Positions 1 through 12,410 are shown, numbered from the stretch's first letter. The stretch is DNA of 64,000 nucleotides from Balaenoptera acutorostrata (GCF_949987535.1 NC_080074.1:39601641-39665640); one strand, 5' to 3'. The notes: generated from the sequence alone by a model not told the origin. Translations and numbers: made by a program.

Positions 1-299
1 GTGGCGCAGTGGTTGAGAGTCTGCCTGCTAATGCAGGGGACACGGGTTCGAGCCCTGGTCTGGGAAGATCCCACATGCCGCGGAGCGGCTGGGCCCGTGA
101 GCCACAGCTGCTGAGCCTGCGCGTCTGGAGCTTGTGCCCCGCAACGGGAGGGGCCGCGATGGTGAAAGGCCCGCGCACCGCGATGAAGAGCGGTCCCCGC
201 ACCGCAATGAAGAGTGGCCCCCGCTTGCCGCAACTGGAGAAAGCCCTCGCACGAACCGAAGACCCAACACAGCCAAAAATAAATAAATAAATAAATAAA
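1..299 (+). mobile_element. CHR-type tRNA-derived SINE, 5' end cut by the window edge
   Basis: It begins inside the tRNA-like head (gtggcgcagtggttgagag, then the B-box ggttcgagccc at about 47), continues with the GC-rich body (ccgcggagcggctgggcccg) and ends in repeated AAATA units. The body carries a 24-nt tandem duplication at 174-197 and 198-221. The 93-codon frame across it has no coding meaning. The low divergence from the copy at 13965 suggests a young subfamily. Confidence 0.93.
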
Positions 300-2191
300 G
301 TAGGGAAAAAAAAAAATTATAAAAAGAAACATCTAAAAAACTTGAAGTAATTGCCTTTGGGGAGTCAGACTTCAGCTGGGGTCAAGGAGTGAAGGAAAGA
401 GGGGCTATTTTTTGGCTTCATATATCTTGATGAAATCTTTTAAACTAAGTACATGTATTATTTTCATAAAAATAAAATTGAATTTAAAGAAGAAAAAGAA
501 AAGAATCAAGAGCATAAAAAAGATATATGCAAAAAGATATTTATTAATACGCATCTTTTAAAATACTGAAAATATTTTTTAAATCTAAATTTCTAAAACA
601 GGGTACAATTAAATAATTTCAGTATTCCATAGTTGGAACAAATACAGCTAACAAAATTTGTGTTTGTCAAGAACATCTGACGTGGAAAAAAAGTTCTTCA
701 TATAATATTAGGTGAAAATGCGGGAAATAAAATTATGCATAGTAAAATTTCAAATTTATGTGTATAAAATCCAGAGGAAAAAATTTAGAAGGAAATATAT
801 GAAGCCATTAGCACTGATAAGCCTTGACTGATCATTCTGATAGTATTTTTTAGACTTCTTTGAATTTTTCAAATTTTCTACAAAAGAGGTGAACAACTTT
901 TACAATCGGGGAAAGATGACATTTAAAGTAAATGGATTTGTTAATGTGAAAGCAAATTCCACCAACCAAAGAGGGCCAAGTAAAAACAATTATCTATTAA
1001 CTCTGGAAGCACAGTTGAACATTGTGTGTTATGATCACACAATTATCTCCTTGACACCTTAGTCCTCAAAAGGATCAGACACTGAATAAGAACATTTCAA
1101 TGAAACAGAAGATGTTTGAGCGATAAACCCAGCAACTCCTTCCTAGAGTGGATGAGTAAAGGGCAATAGGGGACTGAGCCCTGTATGAACTAAAAACGCA
1201 TGCCACTAACTTCCTGACCAAAAGAGACCTCCAATTTTTTTATCCTTATGTCCCATAAGTTAACTTTCAATAGACTTCATTTCCTTTTGAGGGCACAAGG
1301 ATTTGTTGCTGTTGAAAAGCTTTAGGGCCTACTTTTGAATATTTGCCTCGTCTAAGAGAGAAAGAAAATTTAGGCAACTCCAACATAAGTCAGAGGGATT
1401 CAACAACAGAGATTCAAACAAATGATGGTTATGGAGGGTTTTAGCTTTAGAACAGGACAGCACTGCAGTTTTCTGGCTGTGTTTTGAGATACCAGAAAAT
1501 TCAGAGGAAGACAACAGCAGGGAAAAAGGTCCCTACTTCCTTACTTCTACCAGAGCTACTCTGCAGCTTGCATTTTGAGATGTCTCCTATGAATTCTTTT
1601 GAAGAAAGAACTCTGCAACTAAGAACTAACTCTCTGAGCTCAATCATATAGTATCAATCTACCTAGAAATTAGCTGCCTGTCTCCACATCCTTTAGCCCG
1701 TGTTTATATAATTCATACACTCCATTTAATAAATTCCAGCCCCCAGATTAGAGTGAGGTATGTCATTTAAAAAAATCCAGATGGCCATCACACTGGACAT
1801 GTCAAGAAGGAAACATATACGAGTAATATGATTGATGCCAACCTACCCTCTCTTCAAAATGATCAAATAAAACGTGAAGAATGAGTATGTCAACTGGAGT
1901 TGATATTATGACATCCATGATATAGACATTTCTGTGTTGCCTACATGTCCCAACCATATGGATGCAAACCTTTCTTCTCCTAGTCCTAGGCTCCATCTTG
2001 ATAGAAATATACTCAAAATAGCTACAAATTTGGCCCATCCCATTCAGAACCAGCCCCTCTCCTTCCTTAGTCAGGGCCCTAAGTATTCATGCTATGATTA
2101 CTATATATTTTCCATGATTTGTCCAGTACTTTAAAAATACAGACTTGGCCAGAAATAATTTTTAAGTTAATTATGTCCTAGGATCACCTAC
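300..2191. other. OTOGL: OTOGL intron, AT-rich, no recognised element
   Basis: Downstream intron of the VWD exon. I searched the minus strand for the following OTOGL exon, expected to begin with Val and continue the VWD domain, and did not find it. Short frames near 1329-1514 and 1802-2134 show no domain or splice logic. Confidence 0.5.
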
Positions 2192-2346
2192 CCATACAGT
2201 GTACCGAGGCTCCAAATTACCACAGTCCTTCGCAAAAATGTAAGAACAGTTTCCTGGGAAATAATAGTAGATGCCATCAAAAGTTTCAAAGTGGTACTGT
2301 CCCCAGGTTTTGCAAATCCCATCTCTGCCATTGCCCATGTTTGGCA
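2192..2346 (-). CDS. OTOGL: OTOGL exon 6 of the coding part: start of the first VWD domain
   Basis: A 155-nt minus-strand exon between acceptor tatttcttttcag and donor gtaggt. Entering in phase 1 it encodes residues 112-163, beginning [20 protein letters not shown] and ending EPRYTVW, and leaves in phase 0. The segment [19 protein letters not shown], with cysteines on both sides, is the characteristic opening of a von Willebrand factor type D domain (short strand, F-x-T-F-D-G, then Y-x-F-x-G-x-C). The rest of the domain should lie in the next exon, which is not found between 1 and 2191, so it is off the left edge. This is the most diagnostic exon for the otogelin/mucin/VWF family, and its sequence is the main basis for the OTOGL call. 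Confidence 0.94.
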
Positions 2347-3235
2347 CTGAAAAGAAATAGGATAATATTTAGTAGAATAAAACAAATTATACCTGTTTCT
2401 GGCAAGGTTCAGTCACGCTAGGTGATTCTAATTTTCATTAAAATAAATGTTTTCTTCTTTGGTAGACAATATCACAGGGAAAAATACCTAACAAAATTAC
2501 CAACTGCTCTCAAAACTATCAAACTCTTCTGAAGAAAAACATGGTCTCCAAGTTGTTTTGAAGAAAGGTTTTATGTTAGAAACTTCCTTAATTTTTGCTT
2601 CCAAACAAAGACTCTGGAAGAGAGGAAGAGAGGAGAGAATGATAAAGTAAAAGAAGGTGATAGTGATAAAGCAAATATAATGGCTCAGAAAGAAAGAAAT
2701 GTCACCACTAAGTGTTCTAAAAATTAACACTGACAGTGTTCTAGTCTCTGAAATTCTTCCGAAAATAATAGCATCCACAGAGAAAATTAACCACTGACCA
2801 AAAAGTCATGTTTAGAAGTCTGGGACCTGGGGATGGGGAGCATTAGTCATCCAAAGTATGCTGGAATTTAGGAATTCATGACTTCAAACTGGTCACATTG
2901 TAAGCAGTGTTTGTCTTAAAGCATACAACTTCATCTCCTGTTGCCTTCATGCCTATCTCCCTTTATACCTTTGTGGGTCACCTTCTATTCTATTTTGATT
3001 TTGTAGACCCTTCCTTCTAGATTAATATGAAAATCAGTGACATTTACTGAGCACTCAAAATGTGTAATACATATTGGTTAAGACATTAAAATGTGTTAAT
3101 ATACTCTATAAGGAGCATAAAGATAAGGCACAATCACTTTATCTTTTCTTTTTGTAATTTACCTAAATGTATTAGGCTTGGCCAACTTTGGCCTTTTCAA
3201 GAAAAAACAGAGTTATTTATTATTCAGGCAGTCTT
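2347..3235. other. OTOGL: OTOGL intron without a recognised repeat
   Basis: AT-rich intronic sequence. A purine-rich patch at about 2590-2700 produces a minus-strand open frame (2497-2778) with no recognisable content. No further exon is seen. Confidence 0.45.
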
Positions 3236-3462
3236 CTCTGATAGTATGCCTTACCTCTGTTGCATATTTTCATAAAATCTTGCACTTCCCTTTACAGCAC
3301 GTCACAAGTGTAATTACTGTGTATCTGTTATGTGTTGGTCCCCCTCCTCTAGACTATAACCTCCAAGAGGGCAGAAACATGTCTATATTATTCACTCTTC
3401 CCAGTGCCCAGCCTGGGATCGAGTAGATGCTCAATAAATACTCATTAAACAAATGAATGTTT
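3236..3462 (+). repeat. L2 LINE 3' fragment
   Basis: The text has the classic L2 3' end: a line like ctccaagagggcagaaac, then cccagcctgggatcgagtag, then tgctcaataaatactcatta. Divergence is high, as expected for this ancient mammalian family. Confidence 0.72.
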
Positions 3463-3669
3463 TTTAGTCATTATTGATGTAGGGTCCTAACCTAGACACC
3501 ATGGATAAAAATGTTTTTAAGAACCCTCTGCCTTTGAAGAGCTCTCAACACTATTTCTCTTTTATGTACAGAATGTTCCATTAATTCAAAGTCAAAAAGA
3601 ATGAGTGGCTCCAAATAACAAATCTAATTTATAAAGCAAAAGAGAGATGAATTGGAAACCTGGTTTTAA

Positions 3670-4737
3670 TGGGCCAGTACCATTTAAAATGGAAAAAATA
3701 CTTGAATCGCATCAAAAACAAAATAAAATACTTAGCAATAAACCTGACCAAGGAGGTGAAAGACTCATACACTGAGAACTATAAAACATTGATAAAGGAA
3801 ACTGAAGATGATTTAAAGAAATGGAAAAATATCTCATGCTCTTGGGTTGGAAGAATTCAAAGTGTTAAAATGGCCATACTACCCAAAGCAATATACAGAT
3901 TTAACGTGATTCCTATCAAATTACCCACGACATTTTCCACAGAACTAGAACAAATAATCCTAAAATTTATATGGAACCATAAAAGACCCAGAATTGCCAA
4001 AGCAATACTGAGGAAAAAGAACAAAGCAGGAGGCATAACCCTCCCAGACTTCAGACAATACTACAAAGCTACAGTAATCAAAACAGCATGGTACTGGCAC
4101 AAAAACAGACATATGGATCAATGGAACAGAATAGAGAGCCCAGAAACAAACCCACCCACCTACAGTCAATTAACCTTTGACAAAGGAGGCAAGAATACAC
4201 GATGGATAAAAAGATAGTCTCTTCAGCAAGTGGTGTCAGGAAAGTTGGACAGCCACATGTAAATCAATGAAGTTAGAACACACCCTCACAAAAATGGCTT
4301 AAAGACTTAAATATAAGATATGACACCACGAAACTACTAGAAGAGAACAAAGGCAAAACAGTCTCTGACATAAACCGTACCAATGTTTTCTTAGGTTAGC
4401 CTACCAAGGCAATAAAAATAACACAAAAATAAACAAATGGGACCTAATAAAACTTATAGGCTTTTGCACAGCAAAGGAAACCATAAACAAAATGAAAAGA
4501 CGACCTACGGACTGAGAGAAAATATTTGCAAATGATGTGACTAACAAGGGCTTAACTTCCAAAATATACAAACAGCTCATACAACTCAATAACAGAAGAA
4601 AAAAAAAAATCAAAGAATTGGCAGAAGACCTAAATAGACATTTCTCCAAAGAAGACCTATGTATGGCCAATAGGCACATGAAAAGATGCTCAACATTGCT
4701 AATTATTAGAGAAATACAAATCAAAACTTCAATGAGG
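3670..4737 (+). mobile_element. L1 LINE, ORF2 3' portion (left part, split by a SINE)
   Basis: Plus-strand L1. The frame 3669-4217 encodes a late reverse-transcriptase/C-terminal segment of ORF2 (motifs [47 protein letters not shown]). It stops at 4217 although ORF2 should go on; recognisable ORF2 continues in other frames (4537-4700), so frameshifts have broken it. The element is 5' truncated near 3670 and continues after the inserted SINE at 5146. Confidence 0.9.
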
Positions 4738-5130
4738 GGGCTTCCCTGGTGGTGCAGTGGTTAAGAGTCCGCCTGCCAATGCAGGGGACACGGGTTCCAG
4801 CCCTGGTCCAGGAAGATCCCACATGCTGTGGAGTAACTAAGCAACTAAGTAGTTGTGTGCCACAACTACTGAGCCTGTGCTCTAGAGCCCATGAGCCACA
4901 ACTACTGAGCCCATGTGACACAACTACTAAAGCCTGCGTGCCTAGAGCCCATGCTCCACAACAAGAGAAGCCACCGCAATGAGAAGCCTATGCACCGCAA
5001 CAAAGAGTAGTCTCTGCTCGCTGCAACTAGAGAAAGCCCGCACACAGTAACGAAGACCCAATGCAGCCAAAAATAAATAAATAAAATAGATACAACAATA
5101 AAGAAATTTTTTTAAATGTTTAAAAAAAAA
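4738..5130 (+). mobile_element. CHR-type SINE inserted into the L1
   Basis: It starts with ggcttccctggtggtgcag, has an intact B-box-like ggttccagccc, a body with repeated acaactactgagcc units, and an AAATA/poly-A tail. A 15-bp target-site duplication aaaacttcaatgagg flanks it exactly (4723-4737 and 5131-5145), and the L1 text continues without loss across it. Confidence 0.94.
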
Positions 5131-5145
5131 AAAACTTCAATGAGG

Positions 5146-5945
5146 TACTACCTCATACCTGTCAGAATGGCCATCATTAAAAAAAATCTACAAATAACAA
5201 ATGCCGGAGAGGGTATGGAGAAAAGGGAACCCTCCTACACTGTTCGTGGGAATGTAAATTGGTGCGGCCACTATGGAAAACAGTATGGAGGTTCCTCAAA
5301 AAACTAAAAATAGAGTTTCCATAGGATCCAGCAGTCGCACTCCTGGGCACATACCCAGACAAAACTATAATTCAAAAAGATACATGCACCCCTATGTTCA
5401 TAGCAGCACTATTCACGATAGCCAAGACGTGGAAACAACCTAAATGTCCATCAACAGGTGAATGGATAAAGATGTGAAACACAAACACACACACACAACA
5501 TACACACACACACACACAATGAAATATTACTCAGCCATAAAAAAAGAGAATGAAATAATGCCATTTGCAGCTACGTGGATGGACCTAGAAATTATCAAAC
5601 TAAGTGAAGTAAGTTAGAAAGAGAAAGACAAATACCATATGATATCACTCATACGTGGAATCTAAAATATGACACAAATGAACCTACCTACGAAACAGAA
5701 ACAGGCTCAGACATAGAGAACAGACTTGTGGTTGCCAAGGGGGAGGGGGGCAGGGGAGGGATGGATTGGGAGTTTGGGATCAGCAGATGCAAACCATTGT
5801 ATATAGAATGGATAAACAACAAGGTCCTACTGTGTAGCACAGGGAACTATATTCAATATTCTGTAATAAACCATAATGGAAAAGAATATGAAAAAATAAC
5901 ATTGTAAATCAACTATAATTTAAAAATTAAATAAAAATTTTAAAA
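5146..5945 (+). mobile_element. L1 LINE, ORF2 end and 3' UTR (right part)
   Basis: Continuation of the L1 after the SINE: the ORF2 C-terminal region (acactgttcgtgggaatgta, then the KCPS-like segment) and the L1 3' UTR (ggggagggatggattggg style text), ending in an A-rich tail near 5945. A (CA)n run has expanded inside it at 5480-5518. Confidence 0.88.
5480..5518 (+). repeat. (CA)n microsatellite inside L1
   Basis: Interrupted CA dinucleotide run at a place where related L1 copies in this window (for example 10740-10760) have only a short tatatacaatgg. Confidence 0.85.
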
Positions 5946-6179
5946 CAGAAAAGAAAAGAAAAAACACTTGAGGAAATAGAGCTCAGTGAGAAGCTAAAGT
6001 GGGCATACTCATTTTCTTTCACATTGTTTCAAAATTACTGGAAATAAATTGTGGATACTCTAGTTAATACACAATATTATTGTACCAACTCCCAAAGAAT
6101 GAACACTAATACAGCAAATTATGCCTTCATGCTCTCCACGGCATCTCATAATTCTCTCATAAGTATCCCTGAAACTTAC

Positions 6180-6278
6180 CAATCTGGCACCGTGTCCCAA
6201 GTGCCTGAAATATTTGACAGTCACATGTACCAGCCTTAGAACAGAAAGCTCCGTTAAGGCATTCATGAGGACAAGAAC
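6180..6278 (-). CDS. OTOGL: OTOGL exon 5 of the coding part: EGF-like repeat
   Basis: A 99-nt minus-strand exon (acceptor tgcccttcag, donor gtaagt) in phase 1-1, the usual symmetric arrangement for EGF modules. It encodes residues 79-111, beginning GSCPHECLNGAFCSK and ending ALGTRCQI. Six cysteines follow the pattern C-x3-C-x5-C-x5-C-x1-C-x9-C, which is EGF-like. In the otogelin family this module comes before the first von Willebrand D domain. No cysteine is missing and no stop is present. The open frame extends a little into both introns, so the edges are fixed by the splice consensus and the phase of the flanking exons. Confidence 0.93.
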
Positions 6279-7934
6279 CTGAAGGGCAAAAAAATAAGTT
6301 ATCTTCTGGCGTGCATCAGTTTTTATAAACATAAATCTGTCAAGATATAGCTTGGACTAACAGTAACCTCTGTTAACTCAAACAGAATCCTGGGCCTACT
6401 GCCTTGATGAGCTAAAGAATTAAGCCCCTTAAGTCTCTATCTAGGTCATTTCATTACGTGTGCTGTGAAACAAGAAAGACAGGCTTTCACATCTCAAACT
6501 ACCCTGAGAGCAAAGGTTAGCCTCCTTCAAGCAATTGAAAGGTCAAGTTCCCATGTAAGGAATCCCTGTCCCAGATGATGAGAACCAGAAATACACAAGC
6601 TGCAGATGATTCCCTTGACGGAGTTAGGCATGTCTGATCAGCTACTTCTCCAGGAGCAAGTGTTGTATTAAAGAAAAACGTCCATCATTAGCTCAAGGGA
6701 TCAGGCACAATATATAATAGAACTCCCAAGGAAACTACTTTTTTAAGAGAATGATTAAACATTCCATTTTAAGTTTGTGTATTAATCCTCAGGCTTAATT
6801 ACAAATGGATGCATTCTTTCTGACCCATAGTTAATTTTAATGGGGCAGAGGCCAACGCCACTGCTGGTTGTCACCAAAAATATTTTTTCTTTCATGGAAA
6901 GAAAAATCACCCCAAAGGATTATGTTGAAAAGAGGAAGAAAGAAACTATGAGCTCTGTAAGTGAGTTTTAAAACTGCAAATGAATCACAGTGAAAAATTT
7001 TCCTGTAATAAGGAGAACACAAGAGACAACTGGCAAAACTCAAGCAGAAAGGATTTAAGTAACACATCAAGAGAACTAGAGAACATCTCTGAGTGACCAT
7101 AAAGTGTTTACTAAAGATTGGCCCTCTCCGGAATATGGTCAGGTCATGAAAGGCACTTATCTAATTGCGGTATTTTAACCATAGTTCTGCAGAAGGCAAG
7201 AATTTTAAAACTCTATTATCCTTTCACCTTAAAATTCATTGATCTAAAATGTCTCTACGTTTAAAGACATACAACTCCCTAAGTATATCTTAACTGAGGA
7301 GAAATGAGCTGCTTTAACTTTAATCATAAATACAGATGAAAATGATGTTTTTCATAAATTTAAATGCAGTTTTCTTTTTCTAGGGGGGCATATATATCTT
7401 CAAATTTTATCTTAGGTCACAATCTTGTATTTTTCCAATCAATAAGTGTCAAAGTAATTAGGTAAGCAAATGTATCTCCTTCAAAAATTTAGTTACAACC
7501 CTGTTTATTCTCCTGAAAACAGATATCAAAACAAAACTAGTCAGAAATCCCTGCGATTTTAAATGCAACAAAAAATTCAAATTGAATTTCAAACTACCAT
7601 TAGCATTCTGCTAAATGGAAATGGAAAATTGGTAAGCAAAACTAGCAATGTCAAAGAATCGAGGAGCCAGTAATTGATTCAGAAAAAAAGCTCCTGATAC
7701 CCAGTGATACCTTTCCTGGTCGTATAGTTATCAGCTTTGTCTAACGGCTTAACCGTGTATTTCCAAATATAATTCAAATTTCTATATGAAGTAAACAAAC
7801 TATTACTAAGTACTATTACCACCCTGGCTCAGTTTCCCTCATGCATTATGTGGAAATCATAGAGAGTGATTCACTATATCCCCCAAAAGGGTCTTTTGAG
7901 AAACTAAATACAAAAACATAGATGTAGCACTAAC
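6279..7934. other. OTOGL: OTOGL intron between EGF exon and 67-nt exon
   Basis: AT-rich sequence without a repeat I can name. The minus-strand frame at 6837-7100 has no domain and no plausible splice partners in phase, so I do not call an exon. Confidence 0.45.
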
Positions 7935-8001
7935 CTTTTATTTTACTCTCACCCCAATTAATAGCTTCATGGAAGAAATATCTTGGAGAAGTTGCTTCAA
8001 A
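7935..8001 (-). CDS. OTOGL: OTOGL exon 4 of the coding part (67 nt)
   Basis: A 67-nt minus-strand exon between acceptor tttcttttaaag and donor gttagt. It reads FEATSPRYFFHEAINWGESK followed by IK and one base, residues 57-78, phase 1 at its end. The aromatic-rich segment sits between the N-terminal linker and the EGF-like repeat of otogelin-like proteins; I recognise it as part of OTOGL, with no named domain. The donor is a slightly weaker GT (gttagt) but the phase matches the EGF exon exactly and gives the Gly-Ser-Cys junction expected there. The intron between this exon and 15114 is about 7.1 kb and contains an L1, a CHR SINE and MIR/L2 fragments. Confidence 0.86.
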
Positions 8002-8564
8002 CTTTAAAAGAAAGAAATCAGAATTCAAGAGAATTAAATTATTTAATTCAACACAAACATGAAAACTGGAAAATCTGGAAAACAGCTACAAACACAGAAA
8101 TTATAAAGAGATGACTCCATATTTCCTTGGGTTATTGAGGCAAAATCTTGGAGAGGCAGAAAGGGCTCCTCTAAGGTTGTAGTTAGATCTGACTTCAAGG
8201 TTGATTTTGCTTCTTACCTGAATTTGACAAGTCCTTTATGCTCTCTGACCTCAGTTCTGCCTCCCTGCCCTCCTTGGAAAAGAGCCTGGTCAGAATCTAA
8301 TCTTTGCATTAACTGACTGCTTTGCCTGCATGAGTAGCAGTTTTTTAATACTTCCAGGTGCAGATGGGTCTGGAGAAAATGCATGGGACCAAAGGACCAA
8401 CAGACAGTGATGTACCCACTTCCTGCAGCCCCATCTGTGCAGACACCATCCACAGAAGCCTCTGCTGCTGAAGTGTGAGTGTGACACCCTCAGTCTCCAA
8501 AGAGCTGACACTTTAAAGTTCACAGAAATTTAAATGTATCTTTTTATAGAGCCCAAGGTACTTC

Positions 8565-8790
8565 AGGGTAATCATTAAGCTCATGAATTATAGAATCAAA
8601 CAGATCTGGATTAGAGTCCTGATTCTGCCATTACTTACTCTAAGGCAAGTTTCTTAACTGCTTAGTGCCTCCTTTTACTTGTCTGTAAAATGGGAACAAT
8701 GACACATATATACTTCACTGGGTAGTTAAGACAATAAATAAAATAATGTATATAAAGATTCCAGCATAATGCCTCACACATAAAAAATTA
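8565..8790 (+). repeat. MIR SINE
   Basis: Shows the MIR core order: agagtcctgattctgccatt, then cttactctaaggcaagtttc, then tctgtaaaatgggaacaatg. Ancient tRNA-derived mammalian repeat in an OTOGL intron. Confidence 0.85.
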
Positions 8791-9085
8791 GCAAGAAAGA
8801 GATTTACATTAATCTAAGCAACCCAGATAAAACCATAAGATTTTTAGAGGTTAATATGGAATAGTAGCAAATAACTGTGGATTATTAAAACTAATCAACT
8901 ATAGATTTTTACTCCAACTTAATGCCAATTTAGTGTATCATCTGGGGCAATGTCCTTTCCAACAGCATTTTTACATTCACCAGAAGAATACACATTCCCA
9001 AAATTTGCCTCATAATTGTCAAATTGAGTACCAGATGATGTTAGAAAAACTGGAAAGAGTGAAGGATAAGAAAAAAGGGTGATAA

Positions 9086-11276
9086 CTATTCTTCAACACA
9101 GCTTTGGAAGTTTTAGCCACAGCAATCAGAGAAGAAAAAGAAATAAATCCAAATTGGAAAAGAAGAAGTAAAGCTGTCACTGTTTGCAGATGACATGATA
9201 CTGTACATAGAGAATCCTAAAGATGCTACCAGAAAACTACTAGAGGTAATCAATGAATCTGGTAAAGTAGCAGGATACAAAATTAATGCACAGAAATCTC
9301 TTGCATTCCTATACACTAATGATGAAAAATCTGAAAGAGAAATTAAGGAAACACTCCCATTTACCATGGCAACAAAAAGAATAAAATACCTAGGAATAAA
9401 CCTACCTAAGGAGACAAAAGACCCGTATGCACAAAAATATAAGACACTGATGAAAGAAATTAAAGATGATATAAACAGGTGGAGAGATATACCATGTTCT
9501 TGGATTGGAAGAATCAACATTGTGAAAATGACTCTACTACCCAAAGCAATCTGCAGATTCAATGCAATCCCTATCAAACTACCAATGGCGTTTTTCACAG
9601 AACTAGAACAAAAAATTTCACAATTCGTATGGAAACACAAAAGACCCCGAATAGCCAAAGCAATCTTGAGAAAGAAAAACGGAGCTGGAGGAATCAGGCT
9701 CCCTGACTTCAGACTATACTACAAAGCGACAGTAATCAAGACAGTATGGTACTGACACAAAAACAGAAATATAGATCAATGGAACAGGATAGAAAGCCTA
9801 GAGATAAACCCACGCACATATGGTCACCTTATTTTTGATAAAGGAGGCAAGAAAATACAATGGAGAAAAGAAAGCCTCTTTAATAAGTGGTGCTGGGAAA
9901 ACTAGACAGCTACATGTAAAAAATGAAATTAGAACACTCCCTAAAACCTTACACAAAAATAAACTCAAAATGAATTAAAGACCTAAATGTAAGGCCAGAC
10001 AGTATCAAACTCTTAGAGGAAAACATAGGTAGAACACTCTATGACATAAATCACAGCAAGATCCTTTTTGACCCACCTCCTAGAGAAAGGGAAATAAAAA
10101 CAAAAATAAACAAATGGGACCTAATGAAACTTAAAAGCTTTTGCACAGCAAAGGAAACCATAAACAAGACCAAAAGACAACCCTCAGAATGGGAGAAAAT
10201 ATTTGCAAATGAAGCAACTGACAAAGGATTAATCTCCAAAATATACAAGCAGCTCATGCAGCTCAATATCAAAAAAACAAACAACCAAATCCAAAAATGG
10301 GCAGACCTAAATAGACATTTCTCCAAAGAAGATATACAGATTGCCAACAAACACATGAAAGGATGCTCAACATCACTAATCATCAGAGAAATGCAAATCA
10401 AAACTACAATGAGGTATCACCTCACACCAGTCAGAATGGCCATCATCAAAAAATCTACAAACAATAAATGCTGGAGAGGGTGTGGAGAAAGGGAACTCTC
10501 TTGCACTGTTGGTGGGAATGTAAATTGATACAGCCACTATGGAGAACAGTATGGAGGTTCCTTAAAAAACTACAAATAGAACTACCATACGACCCAGCAA
10601 TCCCACTACTGGGCATATACTCTGAGAAAACCATAATTCAAAAAGAGTCATGTACCAAAATGTTCATTGCAGCTCTATTTGCAATAGCCAGGACATGGAA
10701 GCCACCTAAGTGTCCATCAACAGACGAATGCATAAAGAAGATGTGGCACATATATACAATGGAATATTACTCAGCCATAAAAAGAAATGAAATTGAGTTA
10801 CTTGTAGTGAGGTGGATGGACCTAGAGTCTGTCATACAGAGTGAAGTAAGTCAGAAAAAGAAAAACAAATACCGTATGCTAACACATATATTTGGAATCT
10901 TAAAAAAAAAAAAAAAAAAAGGTTCCGAAGAACCTAGGGGCAGGACAGGAATAAAGATGCAGACATAGAGAATGGACTTGAGGACACAGGGAGGGGGAAG
11001 GGTAAGCTGGGATGAAGTGAGAGAGTGGCATGGACATATATACACTACCAAATGTAAAACAGATAGCTAGTGGGAAGCAGCCTCATAGCACAGGGAGATC
11101 AGCTCAGTGCTTTGTGACCACCTAGAGGGGTGGGATAGGGAGGGTGGGAGGGAGACGCAAGAGGGAGGAGATACAGGGATACATGTATATGTATAGCTGA
11201 TTCACTTTGTTATAAAGCAGAAACTAACACACCACTGTAAAGCATTTATACTCCAATAAAGATGTTAAAAAAAAAA
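9086..11276 (+). mobile_element. 5'-truncated L1 LINE with poly-A tail
   Basis: About 2.2 kb of L1 from the reverse-transcriptase region to the 3' end. The frame 9195-9755 begins just after the catalytic FADD motif (codons for LFADDMILY at about 9178) and ends at a stop after KTVWY. ORF2 continues in shifted frames (10124-10528 and 10468-10968), so it is dead. The 3' UTR includes an internal A19 run at 10902-10920 and ends in poly-A. A candidate target-site duplication, ggtgataa with preceding A-run, lies at 9071-9085 and just after the tail (11282-11289). Confidence 0.93.
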
Positions 11277-11739
11277 AAAAAGGTGATAAGGAATGTGACT
11301 TCAGGTACAAACCTCTTTTCAACAGATTCTGGTCTCCTTCTTACATGGTAAAAGTTTTATTTTGGCAATTTGCACTGCAGTACTTTTTCTCTTGAAGGGC
11401 ATACCTGCCCCATGGCAGACAAAAGGACTCCCACACTCGCTCGCCACTTCAAGGCTCTTTTCTAAAGTCCTTGGCCCCCATCATGTCTCCAAGTTCATTG
11501 TTTCCTGCTTTCATTCCTCCAAGGTTTTGTCCTCACTGTTCAATCTCCTCTTTTTTCCCTTTCCTCTCTCTTCAAACTAAGTCAGACTCACAAAAGTCTA
11601 TGACTTGGATTCCCTCAAGACAAGTCTTATTCTCTCTTTAGCTATATTGTCTGCAACTGCCTAAATCTACCACAACAACCAATATTACTGGGCACCAAAT
11701 TCTTCTTCCTTTGGCGCTAACGAATCATCACTGATGCTC

Positions 11740-11945
11740 ACTAAGAGCGTATAGTGACTTCAACTCTGTCTCATACAGGCTTATAAACTAGAACAAATTA
11801 TTTAACCTGCTCAGCCTCAGTTTCCCAATCTGTAAAACAGAATGACAATAACTGCCTCACGGAATTGTGAGGATTAAATGAAATGGGATAAGTAAATCAC
11901 CAAAAGTAGTGCAAGGCACATAAGTGTTGTAAACATGTTACCTAC
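11740..11945 (+). repeat. MIR SINE
   Basis: Contains caaattatttaacctgctca, gcctcagtttcccaatctgt, aaaacagaatgacaataact and gtgaggattaaatgaaatgg in MIR order. Confidence 0.88.
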
Positions 11946-12294
11946 TTTTATTATTAAGCAAAAACTGAATACACTTGACAACATTAGACCAAGGCAGAAA
12001 TATATAGTTTGTTTTTCACTCCATATCCTCTTACCTCTTACAATAAGTACTTAGCACACCAGCCTCCTGGTTACCACAGCATCCTAATCTCTGCAGCATT
12101 CCACTCATCATGCTACAACACTTCACTAATGCTAAGACATGACACACAGCTTTTATTTTTATAACAGATCTGAACTCAGAATAGCACATCTTACATTTAT
12201 AGTTGGGAGCTCTTTCATTTTTTTATATCATACAAATAATGGCAAAAAATTGGTGGTGTCTTAGATTCGATGAACATGTTACACAGAAATGACT

Positions 12295-12410
12295 TCTTTA
12301 CAGGTCTACCTCCACTAGGCACTGAATTTCTAGAGAACAAACACCGCTGTTCATGGTTATACCTCTAGCACGGTCCCTTGTGTGTTGTCAACAAATACCA
12401 ACTAAACCAG
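12295..12410 (+). repeat. Probable L2 LINE fragment
   Basis: Text resembling the L2 3' end (actgaatttctagagaacaa, then tatacctctagcacggtccc). Short and diverged, so the family is a probable call only. Confidence 0.45.

Noticed and set aside
9..290. 93-codon open frame (and the similar one at 13985-14266)
   Set aside because: Both lie entirely inside CHR SINEs; the similarity of their products reflects the shared repeat, not a gene family.
60..2191. A further OTOGL exon continuing the VWD domain
   Set aside because: No acceptor followed by VWD-like sequence in phase 0 was found on the minus strand; it most likely lies beyond the left edge.
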